A stretch of DNA of 53,519 bases from an uncultured Prevotella sp. (GTDB lineage: Bacteria; Bacteroidota; Bacteroidia; Bacteroidales; Bacteroidaceae), in the NCBI GenBank assembly GCA_900319715.1, contig ONPM01000005.1, forward strand, positions 1 through 53,519. Direction: 5' to 3'. Position numbers and translations under genes: made by a program. Below are positions 20,659 through 31,790 of the stretch, in pieces; position 1 is the first letter of the stretch, and each line of letters opens with the position of its first letter. The notes beneath the pieces were generated by a model. The model saw nothing but the letters and a program-made list of their open reading frames with translations. It searched no databases and was not told the origin of the DNA.

Positions 20659-21351
20659 TTAGATCTTATTGAACTCGTCGCTGGTCTCTTCCAGTTCCAG
20701 TCCGTGCAGATCGACCTTGGGCTTGGGCTTCCAACGGCTGTACTCGAAGGTCTCTGTCTCATCACGGGGCTTACCCAATGTCCTGTAAGCCAACGTGTCT
20801 GCACTAAGAGTGAGTATCTCATAGCGGTTCAACTCCTCCTCGTCGCCACCGCCTTCACGCATGAGTTCTATCTCCAGTTCACCATTAAAGATCTTCCAGG
20901 TGCGATAGACGATCACCGACTGGTCGATGCTCTCTGCCACTCCACCCTCTTTGATGCGGATGCCAATCTCTGCACTACCGTCGATGGGGTCTGGCATCAC
21001 CCAGTCACCCATCAGTGTGTTCAGATTGATCACCAACAGGGCATTCTGCCTGGCAGAGTCGGCAACCACAGCCACACGGTCTGTTACCTGAAGGCCACCA
21101 AACACTTTACCATCCTCCTGTGCTTTGGTCAGACTCAGCGTCAGGGTATCCCCGTTGTCGGTAGTCATTTCCAACGTGTTCATAGCCGTTCCGTCAGTAC
21201 AGATGCCATAGATAGTCCGGTCTCTCAAAATCACGTTTTCCTTCTCCGTAGTCTCAGGAGACTCCTCTCCCTGTGCTTGTTGTTTATTACCTCCACAACT
21301 CAGCAACATCATAGTGGCCGATGCCACACTCAGAAAAAACAGTCTTTTCAT
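20659..21351 (-). CDS. Lipoprotein of unknown function
   Basis: 230 residues with signal MKRLFFLSVASATMMLLSCGG; the lipobox Cys is at about 19. The mature protein has two similar-looking beta-rich halves: RTIYGICTDGTAMNTLEMTT with LTLSLTKAQEDGKVFGGLQV, and WKIFNGELEIELMREGG with RYEILTLSADTLAYRTLG. The second half resembles lipocalin-like domains of Bacteroidetes lipoproteins (WxxxxGxLxL... YxIxxLxxDTLxL). It lies 5 bp after mazG and 7 bp before rnz. Its role is not evident from these neighbours. Confidence 0.75.
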   Translation of the reverse strand: MKRLFFLSVASATMMLLSCGGNKQQAQGEESPETTEKENVILRDRTIYGICTDGTAMNTLEMTTDNGDTLTLSLTKAQEDGKVFGGLQVTDRVAVVADSARQNALLVINLNTLMGDWVMPDPIDGSAEIGIRIKEGGVAESIDQSVIVYRTWKIFNGELEIELMREGGGDEEELNRYEILTLSADTLAYRTLGKPRDETETFEYSRWKPKPKVDLHGLELEETSDEFNKI

Positions 21352-21356
21352 ATCAT

Positions 21357-22271
21357 TTAATTTTTAAACATTTTTGCTTCTTGCCACAAGGATTCCATCT
21401 CGTCGAGGCTCATCTCTGTCAGGGGTTTACCAATCTTGATGCTGTGTGCCTCGATATAGTTAAACCGCTCAATAAACTTCCGGTTCGTCATTTCCAAGGC
21501 ATTGTCCGGATTCAGTTTATAGAGCCGCGCGGCGTTGATAACAGAGAAAAGGAAATCACCCAGTTCTTCTGTAGATCGTTCTTTGTCGTCTTTGCCCAAC
21601 TCCACCTCGAGTTCGTCCAGTTCCTCACGCACCTTCTGCCAGACATCCTCACGCTTCTCCCAGTCAAAACCGACGTTCCTGGCCTTATCCTGGATCCGGT
21701 AGGCCTTGATGACACTGGGCAAAGCCGCAGGAACGCCCGATAAGACACGCTCATTACCGTCCTTTTCCTTCAGTTTGATCTGTTCCCAGTTCTGCAGAAC
21801 CTGTCCCACGGAAAGTTTTTGATTGTCTAAGGAATCTTGGAATATAGGATTTTTCTCTTCGGAATCTAACTCCTTGATTCCCTGATTCCTTGGACTATTT
21901 TCTTCCGTAGGCACGAAAGGCAGCGGTTTCGGGTCTTCGGCCTCAATCTGAGAAGGATGATAGACATGAGGATGACGGGTAATCATCTTCCGGGTCAGGG
22001 CATCACACACATCGGCCATGTCAAACTGTCCTTTCTCCTCAGCGATCTTCGCATAGAAACAGATGTGCAGAAGCACATCCCCCAGTTCCTTGCAGATGTC
22101 ATGGATATCGTTCTTGATCAGGGCATCGCAGAGTTCATAGGTCTCCTCGATGGTATTGGGTCGCAGGCTCTCATTGGTCTGTTTCTTGTCCCACGGACAA
22201 TTGGCCCTTAACGCATCCAATACGTCAAGAAACCGTCCGAAAGCCCGCATTTTTTCTTCTTTTGTATGCAT
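21357..22271 (-). CDS. mazG: Nucleoside triphosphate pyrophosphohydrolase MazG
   Basis: Hydrolyses NTPs and dNTPs to monophosphates and PPi. Two MazG domains are present: N-terminal CPWDKKQTNESLRPNTIEET (about 20-40) with the EExxE metal motif and KELGDVLLHICFYAKIAEE, and C-terminal FDWEKREDVWQKVREELDELE with ELGDFLFSVINAARL. At 304 residues it exceeds E. coli MazG (263). The surplus is the inter-domain linker, about residues 125-151, encoded by an inverted microrepeat of GGAATC units. First gene of mazG-lipoprotein-rnz. Confidence 0.93.
   Translation of the reverse strand: MHTKEEKMRAFGRFLDVLDALRANCPWDKKQTNESLRPNTIEETYELCDALIKNDIHDICKELGDVLLHICFYAKIAEEKGQFDMADVCDALTRKMITRHPHVYHPSQIEAEDPKPLPFVPTEENSPRNQGIKELDSEEKNPIFQDSLDNQKLSVGQVLQNWEQIKLKEKDGNERVLSGVPAALPSVIKAYRIQDKARNVGFDWEKREDVWQKVREELDELEVELGKDDKERSTEELGDFLFSVINAARLYKLNPDNALEMTNRKFIERFNYIEAHSIKIGKPLTEMSLDEMESLWQEAKMFKN
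21817..21897 (-). repeat. Hairpin-forming GGAATC microrepeat inside mazG
   Basis: Plus-strand arms CTAAGGAATCTTGGAAT and, inverted, ATTCCCTGATTCCTTGG enclose a short centre. The translated stretch (about PRNQGIKELDSEEKNPIFQD) replaces the usual short linker between the two MazG domains. Confidence 0.65.
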
Positions 22272-22290
22272 AAAAACTAAATTATTGGGG

Positions 22291-22298
22291 CAAAGATA
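22291..22298 (-). promoter_or_regulatory. -7 box of mazG operon
   Basis: Minus strand TATCTTTG followed by CCCC, 19 bp before the mazG ATG. It is back-to-back with the valS -7 box 22 bp away. Confidence 0.65.
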
Positions 22299-22320
22299 AT
22301 ACTTTTTGGTGGATTTTTAG

Positions 22321-22328
22321 TAATTTTG
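22321..22328 (+). promoter_or_regulatory. -7 box of valS
   Basis: TAATTTTG followed by CAGC, 32 bp before the valS ATG. The two divergent -7 boxes are so close that their -33 regions overlap. Confidence 0.6.
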
Positions 22329-22360
22329 CAGCGATTTTTGAAAATAATTAAATATTAAGC

Positions 22361-25066
<2,706 letters not shown>

Positions 25067-25075
25067 AAATTCATC

Positions 25076-25933
25076 ATGAGGAAGCATTATATTGTTGCTG
25101 GACACGGCTTCACGGTGGATGCAGAGGACTCCATATTCACCGAAATGAAGCAGTACGAGCCGTTCATGGATGAAAAGGAGGATAACACTCTTTTTACCCT
25201 TCGTATCCAGAAGTCAGATACACCTATTATATATAAAGAGTATCATAGGCAGGAGGACGAAGGACTGTCAATCATTTGCGGCGAAACACCTGAGGGGAAT
25301 ACGGTGCTCGAATACCAACTCGGGAATAAGGTTATGGGGTGGCTGGTATGCAGTCACGACTACAAGGAAGGAAAAGTCTATTATACAAGAGGTCAACGGC
25401 TTTTTATGGTTAATAGCGGTCTTATGATGATGTACACTTTCATCACGACCGACAAGTTGACAGGATTATTCCACTCTTCCGTGGTCAGTTATCAGGGCAA
25501 GGCCTATATGTTCCTTGGCAAAAGCGGAACCGGCAAGAGTACCCACTCGCAACTCTGGCTCAAGCATATCGAGGGAACGGAACTGGTCAATGACGACAAT
25601 CCGGTGGTCCGCATCATCGATGGCGAGGCCCGTGTCTACGGATCACCTTGGAGTGGCAAGACGCCTTGCTATAGGAATGTCGATTACCCCATTGGTGGCA
25701 TCGTCAAACTGAAACAGGCACCCCATAACGAAATCCGTCGTATGAAACCTGTTGAAGCCTACATTACCCTTGCCATGAGCATCTCAGGCATGCGCTGGAA
25801 AGAACAAATGGGCGACGGCTTACATGAGACAGAGAATCAACTGACATCAACTATTCCCGTATGGCATCTGTCTTGTCTGCCTGATCAGGAGGCGGCAGAG
25901 ATATGCAGCCAGGCCATCGTAAACAAAGAATAA
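25076..25933 (+). CDS. HPr-kinase-like P-loop protein paired with a PqqD-like protein
   Basis: 285 residues. The C-terminal half has a P-loop FLGKSGTGKSTHSQLW (about 146-161), ELVNDDNPVVR, the block VYGSPWSGKTPCYRN and IVKLKQAP, as in HPr kinase/phosphorylase-related proteins of peptide and polysaccharide clusters. The N-terminal half is a beta-rich domain of unknown function. HprK-like kinases modify lasso peptides in paeninodin-type clusters, where PqqD and nucleotidyltransferase partners also occur. Here a PqqD-like gene follows directly, and an NTP_transf_5 gene sits in the convergent capsule operon. No lasso cyclase or precursor is nearby, so the substrate is unknown. Confidence 0.8.
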   Translation: MRKHYIVAGHGFTVDAEDSIFTEMKQYEPFMDEKEDNTLFTLRIQKSDTPIIYKEYHRQEDEGLSIICGETPEGNTVLEYQLGNKVMGWLVCSHDYKEGKVYYTRGQRLFMVNSGLMMMYTFITTDKLTGLFHSSVVSYQGKAYMFLGKSGTGKSTHSQLWLKHIEGTELVNDDNPVVRIIDGEARVYGSPWSGKTPCYRNVDYPIGGIVKLKQAPHNEIRRMKPVEAYITLAMSISGMRWKEQMGDGLHETENQLTSTIPVWHLSCLPDQEAAEICSQAIVNKE

Positions 25934-25947
25934 AAGGAACAACAAAT

Positions 25948-26217
25948 ATGAGACAAAAGAAAGGACTTGTACTTCGCGACGTATGTGGCGAGAAAGTGAT
26001 TATCGGAGAAGGGCTGGAAGCCGTTGACTTCGGCCGTTTGATGTGTTTGAATGAAACAGCCGCCTTGTTATGGGAGAAGGCTTCGGAAATAGGTGACTTC
26101 ACCATAGAAGACCTTGCCAGGGTTCTATGCGAGGAATATGAAGTGTCGAAAGAAGAAGCCCTCCAGGATGTGACGGCGATAATAGAAAAGTGGAAAGAGA
26201 CAAACATTATTGAATAA
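25948..26217 (+). CDS. PqqD-family peptide-binding (RRE-like) protein
   Basis: 89 residues from ATG 25948 (MRQKKGLVLRDV). The conserved PqqD/RRE layout is visible: a short beta hairpin (EKVIIGEGLEAVDFGRL), then CLNETAALLWEKASEIGDFTIEDLA and helices with LCEEYEVSKEEALQDVTAIIEKW. PqqD domains bind leader peptides of ribosomal peptides and present them to modifying enzymes. It lies 14 bp after the HPr-kinase-like gene and ends at a strong terminator. Several proteins of this family in Bacteroidetes accompany capsule loci with no known peptide. Confidence 0.85.
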   Translation: MRQKKGLVLRDVCGEKVIIGEGLEAVDFGRLMCLNETAALLWEKASEIGDFTIEDLARVLCEEYEVSKEEALQDVTAIIEKWKETNIIE

Positions 26218-26248
26218 AAAAGTCTGCAGCGTGCTGCAGACTTTTTTA
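26216..26248. terminator. Strong bidirectional terminator
   Basis: AGTCTGCAGC-GT-GCTGCAGACT stem, extended by A/T pairs, with a T-run on both strands. It separates the valS-PqqD operon from the convergent capsule operon. Confidence 0.93.
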
Positions 26249-26266
26249 TTGATTACTCTTTCTTCT

Positions 26267-26917
26267 TTAGAAAGTCTTCCCAAAGACGATATAGAGAAAT
26301 GTTTTTAACAGGATGGTAGCGTCCAAGGCCCACGAACGATTTTCCAGATAGTCAAGGTCATACTGAAGCCGTATAAGCATCTTCTCCATCGTGTCAGTAT
26401 AACCATTATAGAGAGTAGCATAACTCGTCACACCAGGACGAATCTGATAGAGCATATAGTAACGGGGATCCTCCTTCTCTATCAACTTGATATAATAGGC
26501 CCGTTCCGGACGAGGACCGACAAAGGCCATGTCGCCGATAAACACATTCCACAACTGCGGCAGTTCATCGAGATGATGCTTCCTGAGGAAACGACCGATC
26601 TTAGTCAGACGAGGATCCATATGACCATCCTGAAGCAGCATGGGCTTCCCATGCTCCGCATCCATCTTCATCGAGCGGAATTTATAGATGGTAAATGGGC
26701 GTCCAAAACGCCCAATCCGTTCCTGTTTGAAAATGGCAGGTCCCCCATCTTCACGCTTGACAGCAATATAACAGAACAAAAACAACGGCGAAAAAGCAAT
26801 CAGCGCCACCAAAGCAGCGATACAGTCAAGAATCCGCTTAGTATTGCGCTCGAAAGCGCTCATACCATCAGCAATATACCGTATTTCAGTTTCTTTATCC
26901 GCCTTTATTTCACTCAT
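26267..26917 (-). CDS. Undecaprenyl-phosphate sugar-1-phosphate transferase (initiating sugar transferase)
   Basis: Adds the first sugar phosphate to the lipid carrier at the inner membrane to start repeat-unit synthesis. 216 residues: membrane hairpin CIAALVALIAFSPLFLFCYIAV (about 32-53), then the Bac_transf core FKQERIGRFGRPFTIYKFRSMK, LRKHHLDELPQLWNV, MAFVGPRPERAYY and YQIRPGVTSYATL. This is the short, core-only form (PglC/WbaP C-terminal type). It is the last gene of the capsule locus but has its own promoter at 26947. Confidence 0.93.
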   Translation of the reverse strand: MSEIKADKETEIRYIADGMSAFERNTKRILDCIAALVALIAFSPLFLFCYIAVKREDGGPAIFKQERIGRFGRPFTIYKFRSMKMDAEHGKPMLLQDGHMDPRLTKIGRFLRKHHLDELPQLWNVFIGDMAFVGPRPERAYYIKLIEKEDPRYYMLYQIRPGVTSYATLYNGYTDTMEKMLIRLQYDLDYLENRSWALDATILLKTFLYIVFGKTF

Positions 26918-26946
26918 TGGTTACCTGTCATTCCTTTTCAAGGGTG

Positions 26947-26954
26947 CAAAGTTA
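26947..26954 (-). promoter_or_regulatory. -7 box of the initiating sugar transferase
   Basis: Minus strand TAACTTTG followed by CACCC, 29 bp before the ATG at 26917. It lies in the 58-bp gap after the TagF-like gene. Confidence 0.6.
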
Positions 26955-26975
26955 CAAAAAAAAAATGGAACACCT

Positions 26976-28157
26976 TCAACTATGGGTGGTATTTTTTATT
27001 TTGAACACTTTTTCTACACAGATTTCAGTTGCGTGACCGCCAATATAGGTAAATTTATTCTTCAGCATCTCACGGGTCTTCTGGCATTCCTCCTCAACAT
27101 TCATGGTCAGGATGCGTTCTATCACCTCATCTTCTGTCGTCTGTATTCCACCTGGCATTTCCGTCCTGAAATCGATATTTACACCGCGCCTCACAGCATA
27201 AGTATCGTAATCATAAGCAAAACAAATGACGGGCCGTTCCAAAATGGAGAAATCCGTGATGCAAGATGAATAGTCTGAAATCAAGATATCGCTCACCATA
27301 AACAAGTCATTGATAGTAGGATATGATGAGAAGTCGCGGACGAAAGCATTGAACTCTACTCCTAACAATTGCGTCGTATAATGGTGTGTCCTAAATAACA
27401 AGACATAATCACTTTTCAACTTCTCCTCCCATTTTTCCAAATGGATCGGCGGCTTCAACGAATAAGTTTTTCCTTGATCGTCACTGTCCCTCCATGTAGG
27501 AGCATACAGTATTATTTTCTTATCCAGAGGTAGGCCTAACTGATGTTTCAGTTCCAAGATCCTACTGTCTGTCACATGATAGAGTGCATCATTCCGAGGG
27601 AGTCCACTTGCCAGCATAATATGTTCTGGAGCATTGAAACTCTGCATCAAAAGCCGTTTGTTCCATTCACTTTCATAACAGAAGAAATTCAGATGACTGA
27701 AATCAAAGTCATTGCGCCCTGGTACACCATTTCCCACCGCATTCAGCGACACGCCATGCCATGTGTTCAGATAGATACAATTCTTTTTCTTATAACGCAG
27801 ACTGCGCTCTATATTCACACTGGTAATCCAATAGTGGGCTTTCAGCGACAACCAGAAATAACGAACAGAGTCGGCTTTCACCTTCATAGGATGGCCTGGT
27901 ATTTCTGTGTCCATATCCTCCAGAGCCCAGACGAGTCTGTAATCCTTGAACGACGGCAGACTGATCATATACTCGTAAATAGCCTTCGGACTGTCATTGT
28001 AACGACGCCCCAAAGCACTGAACAGCACCATCTTGTCGTCTGTTTTGACAAACACCCCCCACAGACGCATCAAACAACTGGCAAGCACCCTGAAGATCTT
28101 CGAGAGGCTGCTATGATGCTTTAATTCATAATCTATCTTCGCTCTAACACCTTGCAT
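26976..28157 (-). CDS. CDP-glycerol glycerophosphotransferase-like (TagB/TagF) protein
   Basis: 393 residues matching the PF04464 domain: YLNTWHGVSLNAVG, FCYESEWNKRLLMQSF, SGLPRNDALY, IILYAPTWRD, LLFRTHHY and the end block DILISDYSSCITDFSILERPVICF. In Gram-positives this family transfers glycerol phosphate; in Gram-negative capsule loci it transfers glycerol-, ribitol- or sugar-phosphates. The product may therefore be a phosphate-containing polymer or decorate the repeat unit. It is 7 bp from the GT4 gene in the capsule operon. Confidence 0.9.
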   Translation of the reverse strand: MQGVRAKIDYELKHHSSLSKIFRVLASCLMRLWGVFVKTDDKMVLFSALGRRYNDSPKAIYEYMISLPSFKDYRLVWALEDMDTEIPGHPMKVKADSVRYFWLSLKAHYWITSVNIERSLRYKKKNCIYLNTWHGVSLNAVGNGVPGRNDFDFSHLNFFCYESEWNKRLLMQSFNAPEHIMLASGLPRNDALYHVTDSRILELKHQLGLPLDKKIILYAPTWRDSDDQGKTYSLKPPIHLEKWEEKLKSDYVLLFRTHHYTTQLLGVEFNAFVRDFSSYPTINDLFMVSDILISDYSSCITDFSILERPVICFAYDYDTYAVRRGVNIDFRTEMPGGIQTTEDEVIERILTMNVEEECQKTREMLKNKFTYIGGHATEICVEKVFKIKNTTHS

Positions 28158-28164
28158 ACTAATC

Positions 28165-29391
28165 TTATTTGTTTAAAATATCAACACAGATACGACTCAG
28201 AATCTCTAAGTTTTCTTTCTTCGAAAACTTATCCATAGCATAATCATACCCTTTTTCACCTTTTTGGCACAAGATATCCTCTGAAGAGTAGAACGCCTGT
28301 TCCATACATTTCCCCAATGACTCCACACTCTCTGGCTCTGCAACCCAACCTGCACCAGAACCCCTAACGCATTCTGCTGTATCACTATCCGCATCTACAC
28401 TTGCTATGATAGGTTTTGCAGAAAACATATATGCTACCAGTTTGCTAGGAACAGAATACTTCGCAAATCCTTTCTTAACAGGTAGCAACAGTACGTCTGC
28501 CATTGACTGTGTCTCAGGAACTTTTCCTGTCGGCACATCCCAAAACTCAATAGTACAAGAATAGTGTTTGGCTTTACGACACAAATATTCTTTTGCCGGC
28601 CCAGAACCGGCGATAATGAGTCTGGCATTTTTGAGTTCTGTTTTTTCAAAAGCATCAAACAAGACATCAATGCCTGCTAATGGTCCGACATTTCCTACAT
28701 ACATAAAAGTGAACGGACTACCTTTAGTTTTCTGTTTCCGATTCTTGGCATATTCAAGAAAAGGCTTCTCATCCTGCCAGTTCCTAGCAACAATGAACTT
28801 GCTCCTGTCAATTTGTCTGCTCACAGACAAATAGGTTGCCATCTTCTCTGAATTTGTCTGTACAAAGACTGCATGAGACTGTACAAAATGGTCCAATGGA
28901 GACAGCAAACACATGACAACACTCTTCAAGCACTTGACGTCTGGTAATTTGGAGGCAAGTGACTCTGGATAAACATCCTGTACAGGAGTGATATAGGGTA
29001 TTCTATATTTATGAGCCACTTTAGCCACCAGGTAGACCCCAAAAAGATGCCAGGAATCATTATAGATAAAATCTATCTCATCATGATGCTCCCGAATGTA
29101 ACGTGCACACCATCGGCCATGGCTGACACTCTCCCTAAATCTTCCTAACACTGAGGATGCTGGACAGGTATAGGAATCTATCTCCACGACCTTGAATGGC
29201 AATGTCGAATAGTCATACTCCGGGAAAGAAAAGCCTTTTGGCCTTGTCGGACGAGGTCTCAAGACTGTCACAGAATGGTTTTCTGACAATTTCTTTGCCA
29301 AATCTGTCTGCAATCTTGCCGAAACAATTGGTTCTGGGTAGAAGACACCACAGACGAACAATATATTTTTCCGACCAATTGTTTTTACCAT
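28165..29391 (-). CDS. GT4-family glycosyltransferase
   Basis: 408 residues with GT-B features: N-terminal ILFVCGVFYPEPIVSARLQTD, nucleotide-sugar-binding region FTFMYVGNVGPLAGIDVLFDAF, RLIIAGSGPAKEYL, and ADVLLLPVKKGFAKYSVPSKL followed by MFSAKPIIASVDADSDTAE. The layout is like WbuB-type transferases of O-antigen and capsule loci. It adds one sugar of the repeat unit on the cytoplasmic face. It ends 7 bp before the TagF-like gene. Confidence 0.9.
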   Translation of the reverse strand: MVKTIGRKNILFVCGVFYPEPIVSARLQTDLAKKLSENHSVTVLRPRPTRPKGFSFPEYDYSTLPFKVVEIDSYTCPASSVLGRFRESVSHGRWCARYIREHHDEIDFIYNDSWHLFGVYLVAKVAHKYRIPYITPVQDVYPESLASKLPDVKCLKSVVMCLLSPLDHFVQSHAVFVQTNSEKMATYLSVSRQIDRSKFIVARNWQDEKPFLEYAKNRKQKTKGSPFTFMYVGNVGPLAGIDVLFDAFEKTELKNARLIIAGSGPAKEYLCRKAKHYSCTIEFWDVPTGKVPETQSMADVLLLPVKKGFAKYSVPSKLVAYMFSAKPIIASVDADSDTAECVRGSGAGWVAEPESVESLGKCMEQAFYSSEDILCQKGEKGYDYAMDKFSKKENLEILSRICVDILNK

Positions 29392-29392
29392 A

Positions 29393-30496
29393 TCACTTCA
29401 CTCCCGCCAAACGATCTTTCAACTTCCATCTTTGGTTTGTCATCTTCGCTACAGGCTTCCACAAGGCCTCCGAGGGAAACATACGCGCTAACAAAAAGTC
29501 TCTGTATATATCAGTTAAGGCAGTAGCCAAGGCACCGCGTTCTCTGAAAGTGTATCTGGAATCCATTGAGCCAAAGTTTCCCGTCTCTAAGGTTTCCTTG
29601 GCAAGGAATCTTCCTGCTTTCTCATGAGGAGGCATCAGCAAATAACGATAATCCAAGCCCAGCAAATTCTCCAGAATCCACATCACGGCTCCAGCAAACT
29701 TCTTCATGCCAAGATGACCGACCGTCTTGTAGAATTCCTCCTTCTCGGAATCAGAAAAGCCTTGTTTCAGCAGAAAATAATAGTCAATGAACTGTCTCAG
29801 TCCAATGCCTTCATTAAAGAAATGACGCATCATGTGCGACAACAGGAAGATGGCATTGAACCCCTTCGTCGGTGTACATACATGTTCGCCCAGCGCAGAA
29901 TTAACATTTGCAAACTGCTCTGCCTGATGACTTTTATAATAATTCTGCAAACGTCTGTTGTGCAAAGGACTTGACATCTGCGAAGGGAGATAATGTACTT
30001 CAACGGCCACATCCTTATATATCGGGAAGTCTATGTGATGATATTGTTCAAATGTTCCCGGTGTTTTTGAGTGTACAAAATCCGTGATGGCCTTGCGCGT
30101 ACCCTCCACCCAAATATCAATATCACCAACTATCCGGCTCTCTGGTACAGGATACATCTGAGCAAGTCCCTGCCCTTTCAGGATGCACGACCTGAAACCT
30201 GCCTTTTCAAACATCTCCGAAAGTTCTACAATTCTTCGGCTAGCCACTTCGAAACGTCTTCTCTTCTTATCCGTTGCATAAAACCAACTCAACAGTTCCT
30301 TCTTCTCAACGAGTTCCGGATATTGTTGCCGGCAGAGTTTCACACCTTCGTAGACCACACCTACAATAGCCTGCTTTGCTGCAAAAACCTTAAGTCCTGA
30401 CCAATCCAAAGATCGGACAACCTCCTCTGGAGCACTTTTACCCTCTAAAGTACTTCGCAGAAAAGACATGATTGGGGTTTCTAATAATCTTTTCAT
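29393..30496 (-). CDS. NTP_transf_5-type nucleotidyltransferase family protein
   Basis: 367 residues. The nucleotidyltransferase-like core is SCILKGQGLAQMYPVPESRIVGDIDIWVEG (about residues 92-125), with the D-I-D metal motif, then VAVEVHYLP and a helical region HMMRHFFNEGIGLRQFIDYYFLL. These are signatures of the uncharacterised PF14907 family, often found beside PqqD and HprK-like genes. Its place inside the capsule operon (0 bp from wzx, 1 bp from the GT4 gene) opposite the HprK-PqqD pair suggests the three work together. Reaction unknown. Confidence 0.82.
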   Translation of the reverse strand: MKRLLETPIMSFLRSTLEGKSAPEEVVRSLDWSGLKVFAAKQAIVGVVYEGVKLCRQQYPELVEKKELLSWFYATDKKRRRFEVASRRIVELSEMFEKAGFRSCILKGQGLAQMYPVPESRIVGDIDIWVEGTRKAITDFVHSKTPGTFEQYHHIDFPIYKDVAVEVHYLPSQMSSPLHNRRLQNYYKSHQAEQFANVNSALGEHVCTPTKGFNAIFLLSHMMRHFFNEGIGLRQFIDYYFLLKQGFSDSEKEEFYKTVGHLGMKKFAGAVMWILENLLGLDYRYLLMPPHEKAGRFLAKETLETGNFGSMDSRYTFRERGALATALTDIYRDFLLARMFPSEALWKPVAKMTNQRWKLKDRLAGVK

Positions 30497-31786
30497 CTAA
30501 CTAAATGTATAAATTACAATAGATAAACCCATAGACACCAATAACTTTCCGCTCAACAATTTAATCCGACAGCACTTCAGACTTGTATATACTAAAAGTA
30601 TAGCAACTAATATTTCACTAATCAATGATGCAATGGCTGCGCCGTTATGAGAATAGATTGGGATTAACAGTTGATTAAGTGTAAAATTAACTATAGCCCC
30701 CAAAATGGCTGCATACAATAAGACCCTTTCTTTCCCATAGATAATCAGGCCGATATGTCCAAAGACTGTAGCCATTGTAAACACAACTATCAGAAAAGAT
30801 AATAAACGTAACGTTTCTATTCCATCCGAAAAAGAATCACCAAACAAAGATGTCATAATCTGAGGCGACAATACAAAGAGAAGTGCACCGACAGGAAAGG
30901 CTATACAGATTCCTATTTCATAGAAACGTTGAAACAGTTTCTGATATTCCTCACGACTTCCGATCTTATAAAGATAGTTCAATCGCGGATTAAAGACTGC
31001 AATAATGGCAAATATCATTCCGAAAGATGCACGTGCAACTCTTGATGCATTAGAATAGTAACCTAAATGTTCTGGCGTACACATCACGCCCAGCATGGTT
31101 GAATCCAGCAAGGTATAGACCTCTGTGGCAAAAGCCGCTGCAAATAAAGTAAAAACAGGAACCATGTGCTGTCGGACATCAATACCGCCAATCCTAAAAC
31201 CGACGTATTGCCGCGAAGTCATCAAGTTCCATACATTATTCATCACCGTGATTCCTGCATAGATCACACAATAGATCAAAATGTCATTCCGGGTCTTCAC
31301 AAGGAGGAACATCAACAAAAGAGCAGACATCTTTACTATGATGGAACGATACGCTAAGTAGCGATAGTCCTCTACTGCTTCGAAAAGCCAGTCATAATTG
31401 AAGATATTTGAAATCACCATCAATCCCAGAATGATTGCTATCTGGCGATCTATCGATGTATGATATATAAATAAAGATATACATATATACAATAAGGTGG
31501 ATACTAAAGATGACACAAAAATGAAAACTGCTAATTCTGAGAAACGTTTGTTTAACATCTCTGAGTTATCTCTGACTGGCGCAAGGACTTTAACAGCATA
31601 GTTAGGAATTCCCAATGAAGCGATTAACGTAAAATAGGTTACAATATTGATTGCGAACGCTACTTCTCCTACGCCTTCTGCCAAGAATATTCTTGAAATA
31701 TAGATGGTAGTCACCAAGGGATATAAAAGATTAAATCCCTTATTGGCTATATTGAATAATGAGTTCTTCGCAAGACTATTTCCCAT
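30497..31786 (-). CDS. wzx: Wzx-type polysaccharide flippase
   Basis: 429 residues with about 12 hydrophobic segments and the family start MGNSLAKNSLFNIANKGFNLLYPLVTTIYISR, plus ALYTLLDSTMLG-like and YYSNASRVARASFGMIF. It flips lipid-linked repeat units across the inner membrane. The stop abuts the start of the next gene and the polymerase gene is 4 bp upstream, so the genes are in one operon. Confidence 0.93.
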   Translation of the reverse strand: MGNSLAKNSLFNIANKGFNLLYPLVTTIYISRIFLAEGVGEVAFAINIVTYFTLIASLGIPNYAVKVLAPVRDNSEMLNKRFSELAVFIFVSSLVSTLLYICISLFIYHTSIDRQIAIILGLMVISNIFNYDWLFEAVEDYRYLAYRSIIVKMSALLLMFLLVKTRNDILIYCVIYAGITVMNNVWNLMTSRQYVGFRIGGIDVRQHMVPVFTLFAAAFATEVYTLLDSTMLGVMCTPEHLGYYSNASRVARASFGMIFAIIAVFNPRLNYLYKIGSREEYQKLFQRFYEIGICIAFPVGALLFVLSPQIMTSLFGDSFSDGIETLRLLSFLIVVFTMATVFGHIGLIIYGKERVLLYAAILGAIVNFTLNQLLIPIYSHNGAAIASLISEILVAILLVYTSLKCCRIKLLSGKLLVSMGLSIVIYTFS

Positions 31787-31790
31787 ATAA

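Noticed and set aside
20652-20822. Longer start for ribonuclease Z
   Set aside because: It would overlap the upstream lipoprotein gene by 164 bp with unrelated residues; GTG 20651 gives the normal N terminus.
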